Shown here: positions 5,361-5,823 of the stretch, in pieces
Layout of the letters: every line of letters starts with the position of its first letter
Numbering within the stretch: the first letter of the stretch is position 1
NCBI GenBank assembly: GCA_004297555.1
Contig: SCSV01000415.1
Span: forward strand, 1 to 5,823
DNA: 5,823 nucleotides
From: Salinibacterium sp.
GTDB taxonomy: Bacteria > Actinomycetota > Actinomycetes > Actinomycetales > Microbacteriaceae
Reading direction: 5' to 3'
Translations under genes and position numbers: made by a program
The notes under the pieces: model-generated
What the model saw: only the letters and a program-made list of their open reading frames with translations
What the model was told of the DNA's origin: nothing
Databases searched by the model: none

Positions 5361-5823
5361 ATGCAGGTCGTGCCCGTCTCCGATCTGGCGGATGACCGCC
5401 TCGCCGACTATCTGAACCTCACCGACGTCGCGCTCAGGCGGGTGAGCGAGCCGCTTGGTGGGCTGTACATCGCCGAATCGCCGAAGGTCATTGCGCGGGC
5501 GATCGCCGCTGGGCATCGTCCACGTTCGGTACTGCTGCAAGAGCAGTGGCTCGACGACCTGGCCGCGCTCATCGGGCCTTTCGACATCCCGGTATTCGTC
5601 GCCTCGCCCGAAGTATTGGAGCGGCTCACTGGCTACAACCTGCACCGCGGGGCACTGGCAGCGATGCACCGGCCGGCTTTGCGGCCTATGGCCGAGGTAA
5701 TCGCGCGCGCGAAGCGCGTCGTCGTGCTCGAGAACATTGTCGATCACACCAATGTCGGCGCGATCTTCCGCTCCGTTGCCGGACTCGGCGCGGATGCCGT
5801 GCTCGTCACTCCGCGCTGCGCGG
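5361..5823 (+). CDS. SpoU/TrmH-family RNA 2'-O-methyltransferase, N-terminal part (cut by window end)
   Basis: The frame is open from ATG 5361 to the window edge, giving 154 full codons. Residues 1 to about 105 look like the small RNA-substrate-binding domain that precedes SPOUT methyltransferases (IAESPKVIARAI near 38-49; TGYNLHRGALAAM near 90-102). The catalytic domain then begins: VVLENIVDHTNVGAIFRSVA (121-140) is motif 1, with Asn125, Asn131 and Arg137 in their usual places, followed by GLGADAVLVTPRCA. Enzymes of this family methylate a ribose 2'-hydroxyl in tRNA or rRNA using S-adenosylmethionine. The target nucleotide cannot be told from this half, and motifs 2 and 3, which form the knot, lie outside the window. 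GGAGG six bases upstream supports the start. It is transcribed away from the sirtuin gene. Confidence 0.93.
   Translation, partial: MQVVPVSDLADDRLADYLNLTDVALRRVSEPLGGLYIAESPKVIARAIAAGHRPRSVLLQEQWLDDLAALIGPFDIPVFVASPEVLERLTGYNLHRGALAAMHRPALRPMAEVIARAKRVVVLENIVDHTNVGAIFRSVAGLGADAVLVTPRCA

Noticed and set aside
1..5823. CRISPR array, tRNA, rRNA, riboswitch, toxin-antitoxin pair or phage-defence cassette
   Set aside because: I saw no spaced direct repeats, no cloverleaf or conserved RNA sequence, and no gene of those families on either strand.

Overview
The window looks like chromosomal DNA of a high-GC Gram-positive bacterium (Actinobacteria). The family is probably Microbacteriaceae or a close relative, but that is inferred from the proteins and codon use, not proven. 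Positions 1630-5823 are GC-rich, with mostly G/C third codon positions and short gaps between genes. Positions about 160-1070 are visibly more AT-rich.

Left part, 1 to about 1634, is an accessory patch bounded by two transposon remnants. It opens with the C-terminal end of an IS256-family (mutator-type) transposase and a probable right terminal repeat ending near 191. Next comes about 420 bp with no convincing gene. A small hypothetical protein with one membrane segment follows (609-1067). Last, on the minus strand, is a decayed IS3-family OrfB transposase (about 1202-1634). It carries a stop codon, a Gly in place of the first catalytic Asp, an internal deletion that removes the catalytic Glu, and a 2-nt frameshift.

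Right part, 1635-5823, is ordinary compact chromosome. A TACAAT box six bases before a GTG start suggests a leaderless transcript for an alpha/beta hydrolase (1681-2592). The hydrolase overlaps by an ATGA a GT-B glycosyltransferase (2589-3698), so the two are probably translationally coupled. This pair converges on a minus-strand pair: a SIRT4-like (class II) sirtuin (5243-4395) followed by a histidine-phosphatase-family protein (4355-3720). The 21 bp between the convergent stop codons is one hairpin, a probable shared terminator. Divergent from the sirtuin, across a 117-bp promoter region, a SpoU/TrmH-family RNA 2'-O-methyltransferase starts at 5361 and runs off the window.

I found no CRISPR array, tRNA, rRNA, riboswitch, phage-defence cassette or clearly new system. 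The points most worth a second look are the unrecognised membrane protein between the two IS remnants, the leaderless hydrolase promoter beside an IS scar, the hydrolase-glycosyltransferase coupling, and the sirtuin-phosphatase operon.
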